This document shows, piece after piece, positions 34,022 through 44,121 of a DNA stretch of 64,000 nucleotides (position 1 is its first letter; every line of letters begins with the position of its first letter). The stretch comes from Bacteroides caecigallinarum (lineage in GTDB: Bacteria; Bacteroidota; Bacteroidia; Bacteroidales; Bacteroidaceae). The stretch spans positions 1 to 64,000 of the forward strand of contig NZ_JACJLE010000017.1 of assembly GCF_016901995.1 (NCBI RefSeq), in the 5' to 3' direction. Made by a program: the position numbers and the translations under genes. The notes below the pieces were generated by a model, which worked only from the letters and a program-made list of their open reading frames with translations, ran no database searches and was not told where the DNA came from.

Positions 34022-36412
34022 ATGAGAAACATTATCAGACTATTCAAAGGTGCAGGAATACTTAATCTGTTAGGTATGACAGTTGCCTTTGCAGCAATAT
34101 ATATTATAATGGTTCAGGTGAATTACGACTGGAACTACAACAGCAAAATCAAAGACTTGGACCGTATATTCGTTGTGACACATAAGGACTGGTTCGACGA
34201 AGGGAAATACAGTGTGAACATGAGCCGCCCTGTTATGGAATCATTGATAGAACAGTCGTCAATGGTTGAATCGTATGCTGTTCTACAAGGGAATATTCAG
34301 ACTGAAATAAAAATAGCAGACGGCAATGACAACAGGACATTCGAGCTTAACACCATGCAGGTGACAAGCGGCACATATGACGTATTCGGAATAGAAGCCG
34401 TTGCAGGTACTTTCCAGGGTATAGGTGAAGAAAATGTAGTGGCACTCAGCGAAAGAGCGTCACGCAGACTGAACCTGAAACTTGGCGATGCAATTCAACT
34501 GGAAGGCGAAAAGGACAAGAGAACCGTTTCTGCCATTTTCAAGGACATGGCGATGAACTCCATATTCGGAGAAACAGATCTTCTGTACAGTAATATTTAT
34601 GAGAAAGAGTCATTAGACAATTTCGGCGAATGGTCTTACAGATATTTTATAAAACTTAATGACAAGAACAACGTAAATGCTTTCAGCGAAAATGCCACCA
34701 ACTTTACTAAAAATCTAGTCAACGAAATGATAAGTTCCAATCCGGATATGGAACTTCCTACTCAGGAAGAGATAGACGAATACGTAGGCAGAAACACAGT
34801 AAAAATATTCCCGCTGGAAGGATTTCAGTTCGAGTTAAAAATTACAGACAATACCATAGTTTACCAATGTAACATTATCACTACAATAACATTGTTCATA
34901 GTATCAGTGCTTATACTTGTCATCACACTGATAAACTATCTGAACTTCTTCATGGCACAGATTCCGGCAAAACTGCGTTCTGTAAATACAAGGAAAATTC
35001 TTGGCAGTTCCAGATTGTCGCTTGTAATGGGCTTTATGGCTGAATCGGCTATATTGGTGGTGGTTTCGCTTTTCTTTTCATATATTGTGATAAAGATTAT
35101 AGGCAGTTCCACATACGCCGAACTTATAAGCTGTCCGCTGGATCTTGGATATAATGCCGCAGTGGCGATACTGACAGTTTTTGTCGCACTGATAATGACT
35201 GTTGCGTCAAGCATATATCCTGCAATGCACGTCACTTCATTCTCTCCTGCCCTTGCCATTAAGGGTACAATGGGCACAGTGAGCAGAGGCAAGTCATTCA
35301 GATATATACTTGTAGGTTTCCAGTTCTTTATATCTATCCTGTTCGTGCTGTGCGCATTCTTCATCAAGATGCAATACGACTATATGATGAACTACGACAT
35401 GGGATTCAATAAGGAATCGCTGTTCACGGCATACGTTCCGGTAAACTCAAACAATCACGATTTATACACTACCGAACTTCAGAAGAAGACTGCCATCAAG
35501 GAAGTGGCATGGGGAGCATCATCTCTGGTCAGCGTATATAGAATGGGTTGGGGAAGAGAATTCAACGGTAAGAATATAAGCTTCATCAGCTATCCAGTCT
35601 CATACAACTTCCTGAAGTTTATGGGTATAGATATTGTTGAGGGACGTGACTTCACACAGGCAGACGAAAAATGCGAAAAAGGTATTTTCATATTCAACGA
35701 AATTGCTAAAGAAAAATTCGGATTCAGCCTTGAGAGCAAAGTTAGCGGACATATAGGTGAAACTGATATTGCCGGTTTCTGTGAGAACTTCAAGTTCAAG
35801 CCACTTCATTATAAGGAAGAACCGTTCGCATTCTATGTTTTCGGCAAGAACCCGTGGTGGCCTGTATGTCACCTGTATATCCGAAGCAATCCTGGAGCTA
35901 CTTACAGCGAAGTACTTCAGGCAGTGAAAGAAGTGGTGGCCGATATTTCGCCGAACTTCAACACCGAAGAAATAAACCTGAAGTTCTTCGACGAGGAACT
36001 TGGAACACAATACCGTAAGGAACAGAAACTAATCAGCCTTATAACGCTGTTCACCATACTTGCAGTAATCATATCACTGATGGGAATAATCGGTCTGCTT
36101 ATGTTCGAAACCAAGTTCCGCAGAAAGGAAATAGGTCTGCGAAGAGTTCATGGGGCAAGCATACGAGAGATACTGGAGATGTTCAACCGCAAGTTCTTCT
36201 ACATACTGCTTATAAGCTTCCTGATAGCTGCACCTGTGGGATATATTGTAATGGATTATTACTATAGCACATTTGCCTACCGCTCTCCGTTGCACTGGTG
36301 GGTATTCCTGCTAGCATTCGTAATGGTAGCAATAATTACCGTAGGAGTTGTCACACTATGCAGTTATAAGGCAGCTTCGGAAAATCCGGCTGAAACGCTG
36401 AAAAATGAATAA
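34022..36412 (+). CDS. MacB/FtsX-type permease 2
   Basis: A 796-residue paralogue of permease 1 with the same eight-helix, two-module plan. First helix about 12-32, periplasmic domain to about 280, helix group about 285-430, second periplasmic domain, helix group about 675-785. It keeps the RRVHGASIREIL segment after the sixth helix and the tail ENPAETLKNE. ATG at 34022 is preferred over a GTG three bases earlier. It starts 49 bases after permease 1. Confidence 0.87.
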   Translation: MRNIIRLFKGAGILNLLGMTVAFAAIYIIMVQVNYDWNYNSKIKDLDRIFVVTHKDWFDEGKYSVNMSRPVMESLIEQSSMVESYAVLQGNIQTEIKIADGNDNRTFELNTMQVTSGTYDVFGIEAVAGTFQGIGEENVVALSERASRRLNLKLGDAIQLEGEKDKRTVSAIFKDMAMNSIFGETDLLYSNIYEKESLDNFGEWSYRYFIKLNDKNNVNAFSENATNFTKNLVNEMISSNPDMELPTQEEIDEYVGRNTVKIFPLEGFQFELKITDNTIVYQCNIITTITLFIVSVLILVITLINYLNFFMAQIPAKLRSVNTRKILGSSRLSLVMGFMAESAILVVVSLFFSYIVIKIIGSSTYAELISCPLDLGYNAAVAILTVFVALIMTVASSIYPAMHVTSFSPALAIKGTMGTVSRGKSFRYILVGFQFFISILFVLCAFFIKMQYDYMMNYDMGFNKESLFTAYVPVNSNNHDLYTTELQKKTAIKEVAWGASSLVSVYRMGWGREFNGKNISFISYPVSYNFLKFMGIDIVEGRDFTQADEKCEKGIFIFNEIAKEKFGFSLESKVSGHIGETDIAGFCENFKFKPLHYKEEPFAFYVFGKNPWWPVCHLYIRSNPGATYSEVLQAVKEVVADISPNFNTEEINLKFFDEELGTQYRKEQKLISLITLFTILAVIISLMGIIGLLMFETKFRRKEIGLRRVHGASIREILEMFNRKFFYILLISFLIAAPVGYIVMDYYYSTFAYRSPLHWWVFLLAFVMVAIITVGVVTLCSYKAASENPAETLKNE

Positions 36413-36420
36413 AAGAGATG

Positions 36421-36525
36421 ACGAGGCTTCTTTTCAGGTGACAAGGCTCCAGTTACAAGGAAACAAGGTTCTCCATCCGGATAAGACCTTGTCAACTCGT
36501 CAACTTGTCAACTCGTAACATAAAA
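36421..36525. repeat. Intergenic inverted-repeat element, copy 2
   Basis: A 120-bp spacer between permeases 2 and 3 that closely matches the spacer at 38875-38985. Both contain GACAAGGCTCCAGTTACAAG, AACAAGGTTCTCCATCCGGA and a right arm of repeated TTGTCAACTCG units. The arms can pair into a long hairpin. A more distant copy lies at 19741. Confidence 0.8.
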
Positions 36526-36535
36526 ACGAAAAAAT

Positions 36536-38872
36536 ATGCTCAAGTTCAACAACATATTGAAAATATTGTCTCTAGGAATAGGTCTTGCCATAGGATGTAT
36601 TCTTATAGCCAAGGTATGCTTTGAGTCGTCATACGACAATTTCTACAAAGGCCTGGAACGGATATATCTGATAAAACCGAATTATTCACTCAGGGGCGAA
36701 GTTAATGAATATGATCAGGTGAGTGGCGGTATCGCTCCGGGATTCAAGAAATATGTACCGGGAGTGGAAAGCGCCACACGTACCACCTTCCTTTTTGAAA
36801 GCGACAAATTCTATACGGAAGAAAAGGCTCTTGTAACCGGTACGCTGGTCCTGGCGGATACCGCATTCTTCGATGTCTTTGACCGCAAGATACTGGCAGG
36901 AAACCCGAAGGAAGTACTGGCTCAGAGATTCAACATTATGGTAAGCCGTTCGTTTGCCGAAAAGATGGGAGGCATTGACAAGGCAGTAGGAAGAATTATT
37001 TACAACGAAGAGGCGCCCAAACTAAAATTCACTATAGGAGGAGTATATGAAGATTTCCCGGAAAACGGAAGTCTGTATTACGACATTCTGCTTTCAATGG
37101 AAACTTATCCTAAGGAAAGTACTGACAATTGGCTTGGAAATGACCGGTACAAAGGATACGTAAAACTTGAAGAAGGTGTTACACCCGAATCCATCGATCC
37201 AGCCATACGCAAAATGATGGACAAGAACCTGCCTATGGAGGAACTGAAAAACAGCGGATACAAGATATGGTGCGTACTCAGTCCGTTCCATAAGCTTCAT
37301 ACATCCGAACCGTACGTAAGGAATCTTATAATCATCCTTTCCGTAGTTTCGTTTGTACTGGTTCTGATATCACTGATGAACTATATGCTTATATCCATAT
37401 CGGAAATGGTGAAACGCTCGAAGGAGATAGGTATCCACAAATGCTATGGCGCAGAAGGAACAAACATATACGGTATGCTGATTAAAGAGACATCAGTATA
37501 TCTGTTCTTCTCACTGCTTCTGGCATTCCTCATGATATTGGGATTCAGACAGACGATAGAATATCTGCTTGGAGTCAGTCTGGAGGCTCTTTTCATAAAA
37601 GAGACGATGATTGTACTCTGCGGAGTGATACTGGTGTTGTTTCTGGTTTCGGCTTTGCTTCCGGGATATCTTTACAACAAGATTCCGGTAAGCGTGGCGT
37701 TCATGAACTACAAGGAGAACAAAAGGAAATGGAAACTCTGTCTGCTGTTCGTCCAGTTCATCATAAACGTGTTCCTTCTGAGTTTCGTTTTCATCATTGC
37801 CGCTCAGTACGACAAGGCTCTGAATGATGATCCGGGATATAATTACGACAACGTGTTATACTATAATGTCAGAGGAGTAGATAAAGTACAGGCATCGAGA
37901 AGCGTGGAAGTAATATCATCGCTTCCAGATGTGGTTGACGTGGAGAGGGCATACACTCTTCCATTCGACTATTGCTCGGGAAACAATGTCTATCTCCCCG
38001 GGAGTGACAGCGAACTTTTCAACATAGCCGACCAGTATGCCGGTACAGAAGGGTTCTTCAAGTTCTTTGACATTCCAATAATTGAAGGACGTGTGCCTGC
38101 CGCAGAAAACGAGATTGCCGTCAGCCGCAGCTTCGTGGAAAAGATGAAAGAGTTTACAGACTGGAACGACGGCCCTATAGGAAAAGGTATTTATCTGACC
38201 GAGCATTCAGACTCTTCGGCAATGAACCTTGGAATTCTGACAATCTCGGGAGTTTACGAGGACTACCGTATCGGACTGCTGAACAGAATGGACAAACGTC
38301 CGAGCGTACGCTTTACTGGCAAGGCTGATAATGAATATATGCCGTACATACTTATAAAGGTAAAGGACATCAATCCTGAGACAATAAACAGAATTCAGAA
38401 CAAACTGAGTGAAGTGATTACCGAAAAGGAGATGGAGGTTTTCTCATACGAACAGGTAATGAACAGCATGTATGACGACAACAAGAAGATGAAGAATACC
38501 ATCCTTGCCGGAAGTATATTCTCCATAGCGATAGCCTTCCTCGGACTCGTGGGATACGTTCGCGATGAAGCACAACGGAGAAGCAAGGAAATTGCCATAC
38601 GCAAGATAAATGGAGCCACCACGGCAGAAATCCTTTCGCTTTTCGTGGCCGGCATAATGAAATGGCTCGTTGTTGCCTTTATCATAGGCGACGCACTGGC
38701 ATATTATGTGGCAGGACTCTGGCTGGAACAGTTTGCCGAGAAAGTCAGTCTGTCATTGCTATATTTCATTGCAGCAGACCTGATAGTGGCTATAATAGTA
38801 GTAGCTACTGTGGTAATCTGCAGCCTGAAAATATCGAATGCCAATCCGGTATTGTCACTTAAAAATGAATAA
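36536..38872 (+). CDS. MacB/FtsX-type permease 3
   Basis: A 778-residue paralogue with the same architecture. Its N-terminus is shorter, with the first helix at about residues 9-28. The helix group around 265-420 includes KRSKEIGIHKCYGAEG, and the second group at about 655-770 includes RSKEIAIRKINGATTAEIL, the coupling-helix segment that contacts the ATPase. It ends NANPVLSLKNE. It is flanked on both sides by near-identical intergenic repeats, which could mark a past duplication by recombination. Confidence 0.87.
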   Translation: MLKFNNILKILSLGIGLAIGCILIAKVCFESSYDNFYKGLERIYLIKPNYSLRGEVNEYDQVSGGIAPGFKKYVPGVESATRTTFLFESDKFYTEEKALVTGTLVLADTAFFDVFDRKILAGNPKEVLAQRFNIMVSRSFAEKMGGIDKAVGRIIYNEEAPKLKFTIGGVYEDFPENGSLYYDILLSMETYPKESTDNWLGNDRYKGYVKLEEGVTPESIDPAIRKMMDKNLPMEELKNSGYKIWCVLSPFHKLHTSEPYVRNLIIILSVVSFVLVLISLMNYMLISISEMVKRSKEIGIHKCYGAEGTNIYGMLIKETSVYLFFSLLLAFLMILGFRQTIEYLLGVSLEALFIKETMIVLCGVILVLFLVSALLPGYLYNKIPVSVAFMNYKENKRKWKLCLLFVQFIINVFLLSFVFIIAAQYDKALNDDPGYNYDNVLYYNVRGVDKVQASRSVEVISSLPDVVDVERAYTLPFDYCSGNNVYLPGSDSELFNIADQYAGTEGFFKFFDIPIIEGRVPAAENEIAVSRSFVEKMKEFTDWNDGPIGKGIYLTEHSDSSAMNLGILTISGVYEDYRIGLLNRMDKRPSVRFTGKADNEYMPYILIKVKDINPETINRIQNKLSEVITEKEMEVFSYEQVMNSMYDDNKKMKNTILAGSIFSIAIAFLGLVGYVRDEAQRRSKEIAIRKINGATTAEILSLFVAGIMKWLVVAFIIGDALAYYVAGLWLEQFAEKVSLSLLYFIAADLIVAIIVVATVVICSLKISNANPVLSLKNE

Positions 38873-38874
38873 AA

Positions 38875-38985
38875 GAGACGAGCCTCTTTTTAAAGTTGAC
38901 AAGGCTCCAGTTACAAGTGAACAAGGTTCTCCATCCGGACGGCAACCTTGTCAACTCGTCAACTTGTCAACTCGTAACTTAAAAA
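38875..38985. repeat. Intergenic inverted-repeat element, copy 3
   Basis: Near-identical to copy 2 (36421-36525) over most of its length, including the core from GACAAGGCTCC to CCATCCGG and the right arm of TTGTCAACTCG units. It lies between permeases 3 and 4. AACTTAAAAACTC units follow. Confidence 0.8.
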
Positions 38986-39013
38986 CTTAAAAACTCAAGA
39001 ACTCAAACTTAAT

Positions 39014-41353
39014 ATGCAAGCACTGAGAAACATAAAATATACGTTGAGGAAATACTTCGTTCCAATGCTTATGAGCCTTATCGGTCTGATTCTGGCATTC
39101 AGCGCCTTTATGCTCATATCCGTACAACTGGACTTCGAAAAAGGCTTCGACAGATTCCATCCTGACGCCGGGAACATCTACAGGGTGGATCTTTCGGACA
39201 ACAATACCATTTTCCGTTCGATACTTCCTCCGGGATTTTCGGACGAGGTGATACGCTCTTCAAGCCATATCGTAGCGGGAACTGTGGTATGTCCGTTCCT
39301 TGGCGAGGTATATATCACCACTATGAAAGACGGAATTTCCAGCGGATTCATAGAAACCGCCAATGTGGTGAGTGAAGACTTTTTCAAGGTATTCGGAATA
39401 AAGATTGTAGAAGGCGATCCCGCCACACTGTCAAAGAACGAACAGCTTGCCATTCCGCAAAGTACGGCACGCAAGATTTTCGGCAACGAATCCCCCATAG
39501 GTAAACAGGTGAAGATTAAGTCCGGTACCGGATTTCTGCGTTCCGACAAATGGACTGTAGGTGCCGTTTACAAGGACTTGCCCGCAAACTCGCAGATACG
39601 GAACGAGATATACATGAAGATTCCGGATTTCTTCCTTCAGAACTTCGGGGCAAGCAATTTCGTATGCTATCTCCGTCTTGACGACAGCGCGAATGTTTCT
39701 CTTGTGGAGGATGAATTCAACAGCAAGTTCGAGTTTGATAAATACCGTGGTCTCACCCCTATTTATCTCACACCGCTGGTTGACGTATATTTTCAGGAAG
39801 AGAAGTCAGACGGACGTGTGTTCCGGAGCGGAAGCGTCACACAATACAATGTACTGACCATTATCTCATTCCTCATAATCATTGTAGGCCTACTGAACTT
39901 CACAAATTTCTATACCTCGCTCATTCCGTCAAGACTGAAAACCATCAACACCAGGATAATACTTGGCGAGGACACCCGTACGATACGTATGGAGATAATT
40001 CAGGAAACTGTCCTGCTGTCGCTCATAGCATTTGTCGGAGCTGTGATTGCAGTTGTTTTCCTCTCTCCTGCTGTCACGGAAATGGGAATCGTAAACACAG
40101 TGTTCAGTTTCGGGAAGAATTCTTCCATCGTAATCATAACACTGCTTCTGGCTCTGTCCGGAGGAATACTTTCTGGAATATATCCTGCATTTTTCGCCAC
40201 ATCATATACCGGAGAACTTGCAATGAGAGGCAACTTCAACTTAAGTTCTTCTGGTATGAAAATCAAGAAAGCTCTCTTGTGCGTGCAGTATGCCATTTCG
40301 TGCTCATTGATTCTGTTCATAGCGGCAATCTATCTGCAGAACAGGATGATGCTTCAGTTCGACCCAAAGTTTGACAAGGATCGTATAGCCATTGTAGGAC
40401 TGACAAGCGATATAGTAAAGAACAAAGGCGCATGGATAAAGGAAGAACTTCAGAAATATCCTGAAATAGAGAATGTGGCATTCACGTCCGAAAGATTCGG
40501 GGCACAGGACACTTACTGCACTGAGGGAATAGAATATAACGGAACAGACATTCCGAGCTTCCTGATATATGTCACTCCCGATTTTCCGGAGGTGATGGGA
40601 ATAAAGATGACAGAAGGGAAAACATTCCCGAAAACGAGCAAAGGAGACATTATAGTAAACCGATATATGAAGGACAATTACGGTGTAGAACTTGGAAATA
40701 TACCTTCCATGGAAGCGGAAGCAATAGGTATATGCGACAATGTAAACTTCACATCCATGCGCAAAAGCCAGAGTGCTGTATGCTTCATTTCCCTACCGGC
40801 TGAAAGCGGGTATCTATCGGATATGTTTGTGAGACTCGCTTCCGGATACGACAGAACTGAGGCGGTATCCCACATAAAGGAGATAATCAGCAAAGTGGAA
40901 CCCGAATATCCTACAGAAGTATTGTTCTACGACAATGTGGCTGCCGCACAATATCAGCGTGAGAATTCCTTCGCCAACACAATGCTATGTTTTTCAATAA
41001 TAGCAATAGTATTGTCACTGGTCGGCGTCTTCTCTATGGTAATATTCGACATTCAGCATAAGAGAAAGGAAATAGCCCTCCGCAAAGTGTTCGGAGCTGA
41101 CTACACCGATGTGCTTTGGCTGGGAAACAAGCCGTACTTCTTTATTGTTATGGCAGGTTTCATAATCTCGATACCCGTAGCAGTGATAGCAATAAACGAA
41201 TATCTCCAGGGATTTGCAATGAAAGTAAATGTGTCATGGTGGATATTCCTGCTGGTGTTCCTGTTCATACAGGTACTTACGGCAATACTTGTAGTTATGA
41301 GATATAATTCGCTGGCACTAGAATCTCCAAACATATCATTGGAGACAGAATAA
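39014..41353 (+). CDS. MacB/FtsX-type permease 4
   Basis: A 779-residue member of the same family: first helix about 16-38, periplasmic domain, helix group about 280-430, second periplasmic domain, and helix group about 660-770 with HKRKEIALRKVFGADYTDVL as the likely coupling segment. It ends ESPNISLETE. Last permease of the operon; a strong terminator follows at 41378, so the regulator genes are transcribed separately. Confidence 0.87.
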   Translation: MQALRNIKYTLRKYFVPMLMSLIGLILAFSAFMLISVQLDFEKGFDRFHPDAGNIYRVDLSDNNTIFRSILPPGFSDEVIRSSSHIVAGTVVCPFLGEVYITTMKDGISSGFIETANVVSEDFFKVFGIKIVEGDPATLSKNEQLAIPQSTARKIFGNESPIGKQVKIKSGTGFLRSDKWTVGAVYKDLPANSQIRNEIYMKIPDFFLQNFGASNFVCYLRLDDSANVSLVEDEFNSKFEFDKYRGLTPIYLTPLVDVYFQEEKSDGRVFRSGSVTQYNVLTIISFLIIIVGLLNFTNFYTSLIPSRLKTINTRIILGEDTRTIRMEIIQETVLLSLIAFVGAVIAVVFLSPAVTEMGIVNTVFSFGKNSSIVIITLLLALSGGILSGIYPAFFATSYTGELAMRGNFNLSSSGMKIKKALLCVQYAISCSLILFIAAIYLQNRMMLQFDPKFDKDRIAIVGLTSDIVKNKGAWIKEELQKYPEIENVAFTSERFGAQDTYCTEGIEYNGTDIPSFLIYVTPDFPEVMGIKMTEGKTFPKTSKGDIIVNRYMKDNYGVELGNIPSMEAEAIGICDNVNFTSMRKSQSAVCFISLPAESGYLSDMFVRLASGYDRTEAVSHIKEIISKVEPEYPTEVLFYDNVAAAQYQRENSFANTMLCFSIIAIVLSLVGVFSMVIFDIQHKRKEIALRKVFGADYTDVLWLGNKPYFFIVMAGFIISIPVAVIAINEYLQGFAMKVNVSWWIFLLVFLFIQVLTAILVVMRYNSLALESPNISLETE

Positions 41354-41377
41354 ATAAAAAATCTCTCTCTAATTAAC

Positions 41378-41429
41378 CCGCAGACTACATCTGTTCGTGA
41401 TGAATGGATGTGTCTGCGGATAATTTTTC
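41378..41429 (+). terminator. Terminator of the sigma-54 efflux operon
   Basis: Long stem formed by CCGCAGAC...ACATC on the left (from 41378) and GATGT.GTCTGCGG on the right (to 41419), followed by ATAATTTTT. It separates the transporter genes from the two-component genes. Confidence 0.8.
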
Positions 41430-41461
41430 AGTCAACAGGACAAAATAAACTCCAAAACTTA

Positions 41462-41469
41462 TATTTTTG
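41462..41469 (+). promoter_or_regulatory. -7 box of the regulator pair
   Basis: TATTTTTG, 24 bases before the response-regulator start. This suggests housekeeping expression of the two-component genes, separate from the sigma-54 promoter of the transporter operon. Confidence 0.45.
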
Positions 41470-41492
41470 CACAACAAAGTATAAAAGTGAAC

Positions 41493-42854
41493 ATGAACAA
41501 AGCCAAAATATTAGTAGTAGATGATAATAGCGGAATAAGGGCAGCACTCCAACTGCTACTGCCTAAATACTTCAAGGAAGTAAAGGCTGTGGCGTCACCA
41601 AACGTCATAAATTCACAGTTAAGAGAATTTATGCCTGACGTGATTTTGCTGGATATGAACTTCCAGTCGTCTGCCAATACCGGAAATGAGGGACTGTACT
41701 GGCTTTCGGAAATCAAAAAGACAAGCCCTACGACTGAAGTTGTACTCTTCACCGCTTATGCCGACATATCACTGGCGGTAGAGGGAATGAAGCGCGGAGC
41801 ATTCGACTTCATTGTAAAGCCTTGGGAAAACGAGAAACTGATTTCTGTGCTTGATGCTGCCTACAAGCACAGGGATGCAGGAACAAAAAAGAAAAGCATA
41901 AAACCTGCGATAAGCCAGGCTGCGACAATGCACTGGGGAAGCAGTCCTGCAATGAAAAATATATTCCGTACGGTAAACAAAATAGCCTCAACAGACGCAA
42001 GCATTCTCATTACGGGAGAAAACGGTACGGGAAAAGATGTGCTTGCGGCAGAAATACACCGTCTGTCGGATAGAGGCATGAAGCCGATGGTTTGTGTGGA
42101 TGCAGGAGCGATAACGGAAACACTGTTCGAAAGCGAACTGTTCGGACATGTAAAAGGAGCCTTTACGGACGCTCATACAGACCGTGTGGGAAAAATAGAA
42201 CAGGCAAACGGCAGCACTTTGTTTCTTGACGAAATAGGAAATATTCCTCTTAATCTACAGGCCAAGTTGCTCAGAGTGCTTCAGAACAGAACGGTGAGCA
42301 AGGTGGGAAGTTCGCAATCAACTCCTGTAGATATCCGCCTCATCTGTGCCACCAACCGCAATCTTGAGGAAATGATACGAAACGGCGAGTTCCGCGAGGA
42401 CCTCTACTATCGTATCAACACCATGCATCTGCAACTCCCTCCCCTTAGAGAAAGGACTGATGAGATCATACCTCTGGCAGAAATATTCATAAAGAGATAT
42501 GCCGAGAAATATCATCGTGAGGTATCGGGAATTTCAACTGAAGCGGAAAAAGCATTGGTTTCATGCAGATGGAACGGAAACATCCGCGAACTGCAGAACA
42601 CGATAGAAAAGGCAGTAATCCTGACCGACGGTACGGAGCTTCAGCTTTCGGACTTCTGTCTGCCTGACAGACAACACAGCTATGAGATACAACCGCAAGC
42701 ATCAGCTTCAGGAGAAGAGACACTGGAAGAAGTGGAAGAAAGAACCATACGCGCCGCAATGGAAAGATATAACGGTAATCTTACTCATGTGGCAAAATCG
42801 CTTAACATAAGCCGCCCTACCCTATATACGAAACTGAAAAAATATAATATATGA
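41493..42854 (+). CDS. Sigma-54-dependent response regulator (NtrC family)
   Basis: A 453-residue transcriptional activator. Receiver domain about residues 1-120 with acidic pair Asp10/Asp11, phosphorylation site Asp54 and Lys109. AAA+ domain about 145-375 with Walker A GENGTGKD (175-182), the sigma-54 contact loop GAFTDA (222-227; the classical form is GAFTGA) and Walker [10 protein letters not shown] (241-249). A Fis-type helix-turn-helix covers about 420-453 ([20 protein letters not shown]). ATG at 41493 is used instead of a GTG at 41487. It probably acts on the -24/-12 promoter at 28124 through the palindromes upstream of it. Confidence 0.93.
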   Translation: MNKAKILVVDDNSGIRAALQLLLPKYFKEVKAVASPNVINSQLREFMPDVILLDMNFQSSANTGNEGLYWLSEIKKTSPTTEVVLFTAYADISLAVEGMKRGAFDFIVKPWENEKLISVLDAAYKHRDAGTKKKSIKPAISQAATMHWGSSPAMKNIFRTVNKIASTDASILITGENGTGKDVLAAEIHRLSDRGMKPMVCVDAGAITETLFESELFGHVKGAFTDAHTDRVGKIEQANGSTLFLDEIGNIPLNLQAKLLRVLQNRTVSKVGSSQSTPVDIRLICATNRNLEEMIRNGEFREDLYYRINTMHLQLPPLRERTDEIIPLAEIFIKRYAEKYHREVSGISTEAEKALVSCRWNGNIRELQNTIEKAVILTDGTELQLSDFCLPDRQHSYEIQPQASASGEETLEEVEERTIRAAMERYNGNLTHVAKSLNISRPTLYTKLKKYNI

Positions 42855-44098
42855 TTTCGTATGAAAATGTCATATTAATCATTATTGCTACAGCATTAAT
42901 CTCTGCAATAATTTCCGGTATGTATTATGCGCGAAAGACACACCGGAAGGTTTCGTACATTCTTGACGCACTGGAAGACAAGGAGACCAACTTCCGTTTT
43001 GACGAGAAGAAAGTACTGTACCGCAGATTCAACAAGACTCTGAACAGAATACGTCTGATATTCGAAAAGGAGAAACTGGAAATAAACGAACAGGAACGTT
43101 ACTACGGTCAGATGCTGGACAGGGTAAAGACAGGTATTGTGGTAGTGGAACTGAACGAGAAATTCAGCGGAAAAGTTTCATACTGTAATGCGGCAGCACT
43201 TAATATACTTGGAGTAGCTACGCTAAGCAATATACGCCAATTGGCAAATGTCAGCCCTGAAATACAGGAATGCTTTGAAAACATTTCCGAAGCAAATAAC
43301 GAAATGCGTGTCTCTTTCTACAATGAAAAAGGACAGACCACACTTTCAGTTTCGTCATCAGAAACTTCTTTGCAGGGAAAGAATGTTAAGATTATCGTTA
43401 TAAATGACATAAGCAACGAAATGTCGCGCAACGAAGAGATGTCGTGGAACAAACTTATCCGTGTGCTTACGCATGAAATAATGAACACCGTAACTCCAAT
43501 AGCTTCGCTGAGCCATACACTGTCGATGGATATAACTTCATCCGAAAACAAGCCTGTAAACAGAGAAGAACTCAAATTGGGCCTTGACACAATATCCGAA
43601 TCAGCCCGTGGACTGATAAAATTTGTTGACACTTACCGTTCGCTGACACGTGTTTCCGCACCTGTAAAAAAAGCTTTCTATCTGCAAGAGCTTATTGACA
43701 GGGTTACCCAACTGACACGTGAACAAATCAGTGCATCAGGAGCAACACTAAGTTACGTAGAGAAATCGGAAGACATTCTTCTTTATGCAGACGAAGACCA
43801 GATTTCGCAAGTACTGGTAAACCTGATAAGGAATGCTATCCAAGCCAAAGCCACAACCATAGATATAACTGCCGAAATAGACCTTAACGAAGCCGTTATT
43901 GTGAACATATCAAACAACGGAAATCCTATAAGCAAAGAGAATTATGAGGATATTTTCGTTCCATTTTACACAACAAAACAGGAAGGAACGGGAGTAGGAT
44001 TAAGTCTTTCCCGCCAGATTATGCGTCTCCATAACGGAAGTATATCATTGGTGTGCAGCAATGAGAAGAATACAGTTTTCAAGTTACAGTTCAAATGA
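42851..44098 (+). CDS. Sensor histidine kinase (NtrB-like)
   Basis: A 415-residue kinase overlapping the regulator gene by four bases (ATGA). One N-terminal membrane helix (about 6-26) with almost no periplasmic part, a PAS-like domain (about 88-190), the phosphoacceptor His208 in LTHEIMNTVTP, and an ATPase domain with N box LVNLIRNAIQA (about 327-337) and GxGxGLS (TGVGLSL, about 381-387). The lack of an extracellular sensor suggests that it senses a membrane or cytoplasmic signal. Confidence 0.92.
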   Translation: MISYENVILIIIATALISAIISGMYYARKTHRKVSYILDALEDKETNFRFDEKKVLYRRFNKTLNRIRLIFEKEKLEINEQERYYGQMLDRVKTGIVVVELNEKFSGKVSYCNAAALNILGVATLSNIRQLANVSPEIQECFENISEANNEMRVSFYNEKGQTTLSVSSSETSLQGKNVKIIVINDISNEMSRNEEMSWNKLIRVLTHEIMNTVTPIASLSHTLSMDITSSENKPVNREELKLGLDTISESARGLIKFVDTYRSLTRVSAPVKKAFYLQELIDRVTQLTREQISASGATLSYVEKSEDILLYADEDQISQVLVNLIRNAIQAKATTIDITAEIDLNEAVIVNISNNGNPISKENYEDIFVPFYTTKQEGTGVGLSLSRQIMRLHNGSISLVCSNEKNTVFKLQFK

Positions 44099-44121
44099 CA
44101 AATCAATAAATCATATATTTA

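Noticed and set aside
36421-38985. Insertion sequence flanking permease 3
   Set aside because: The flanking repeats carry no transposase frame, and permease 3 is an ordinary member of the operon's family.
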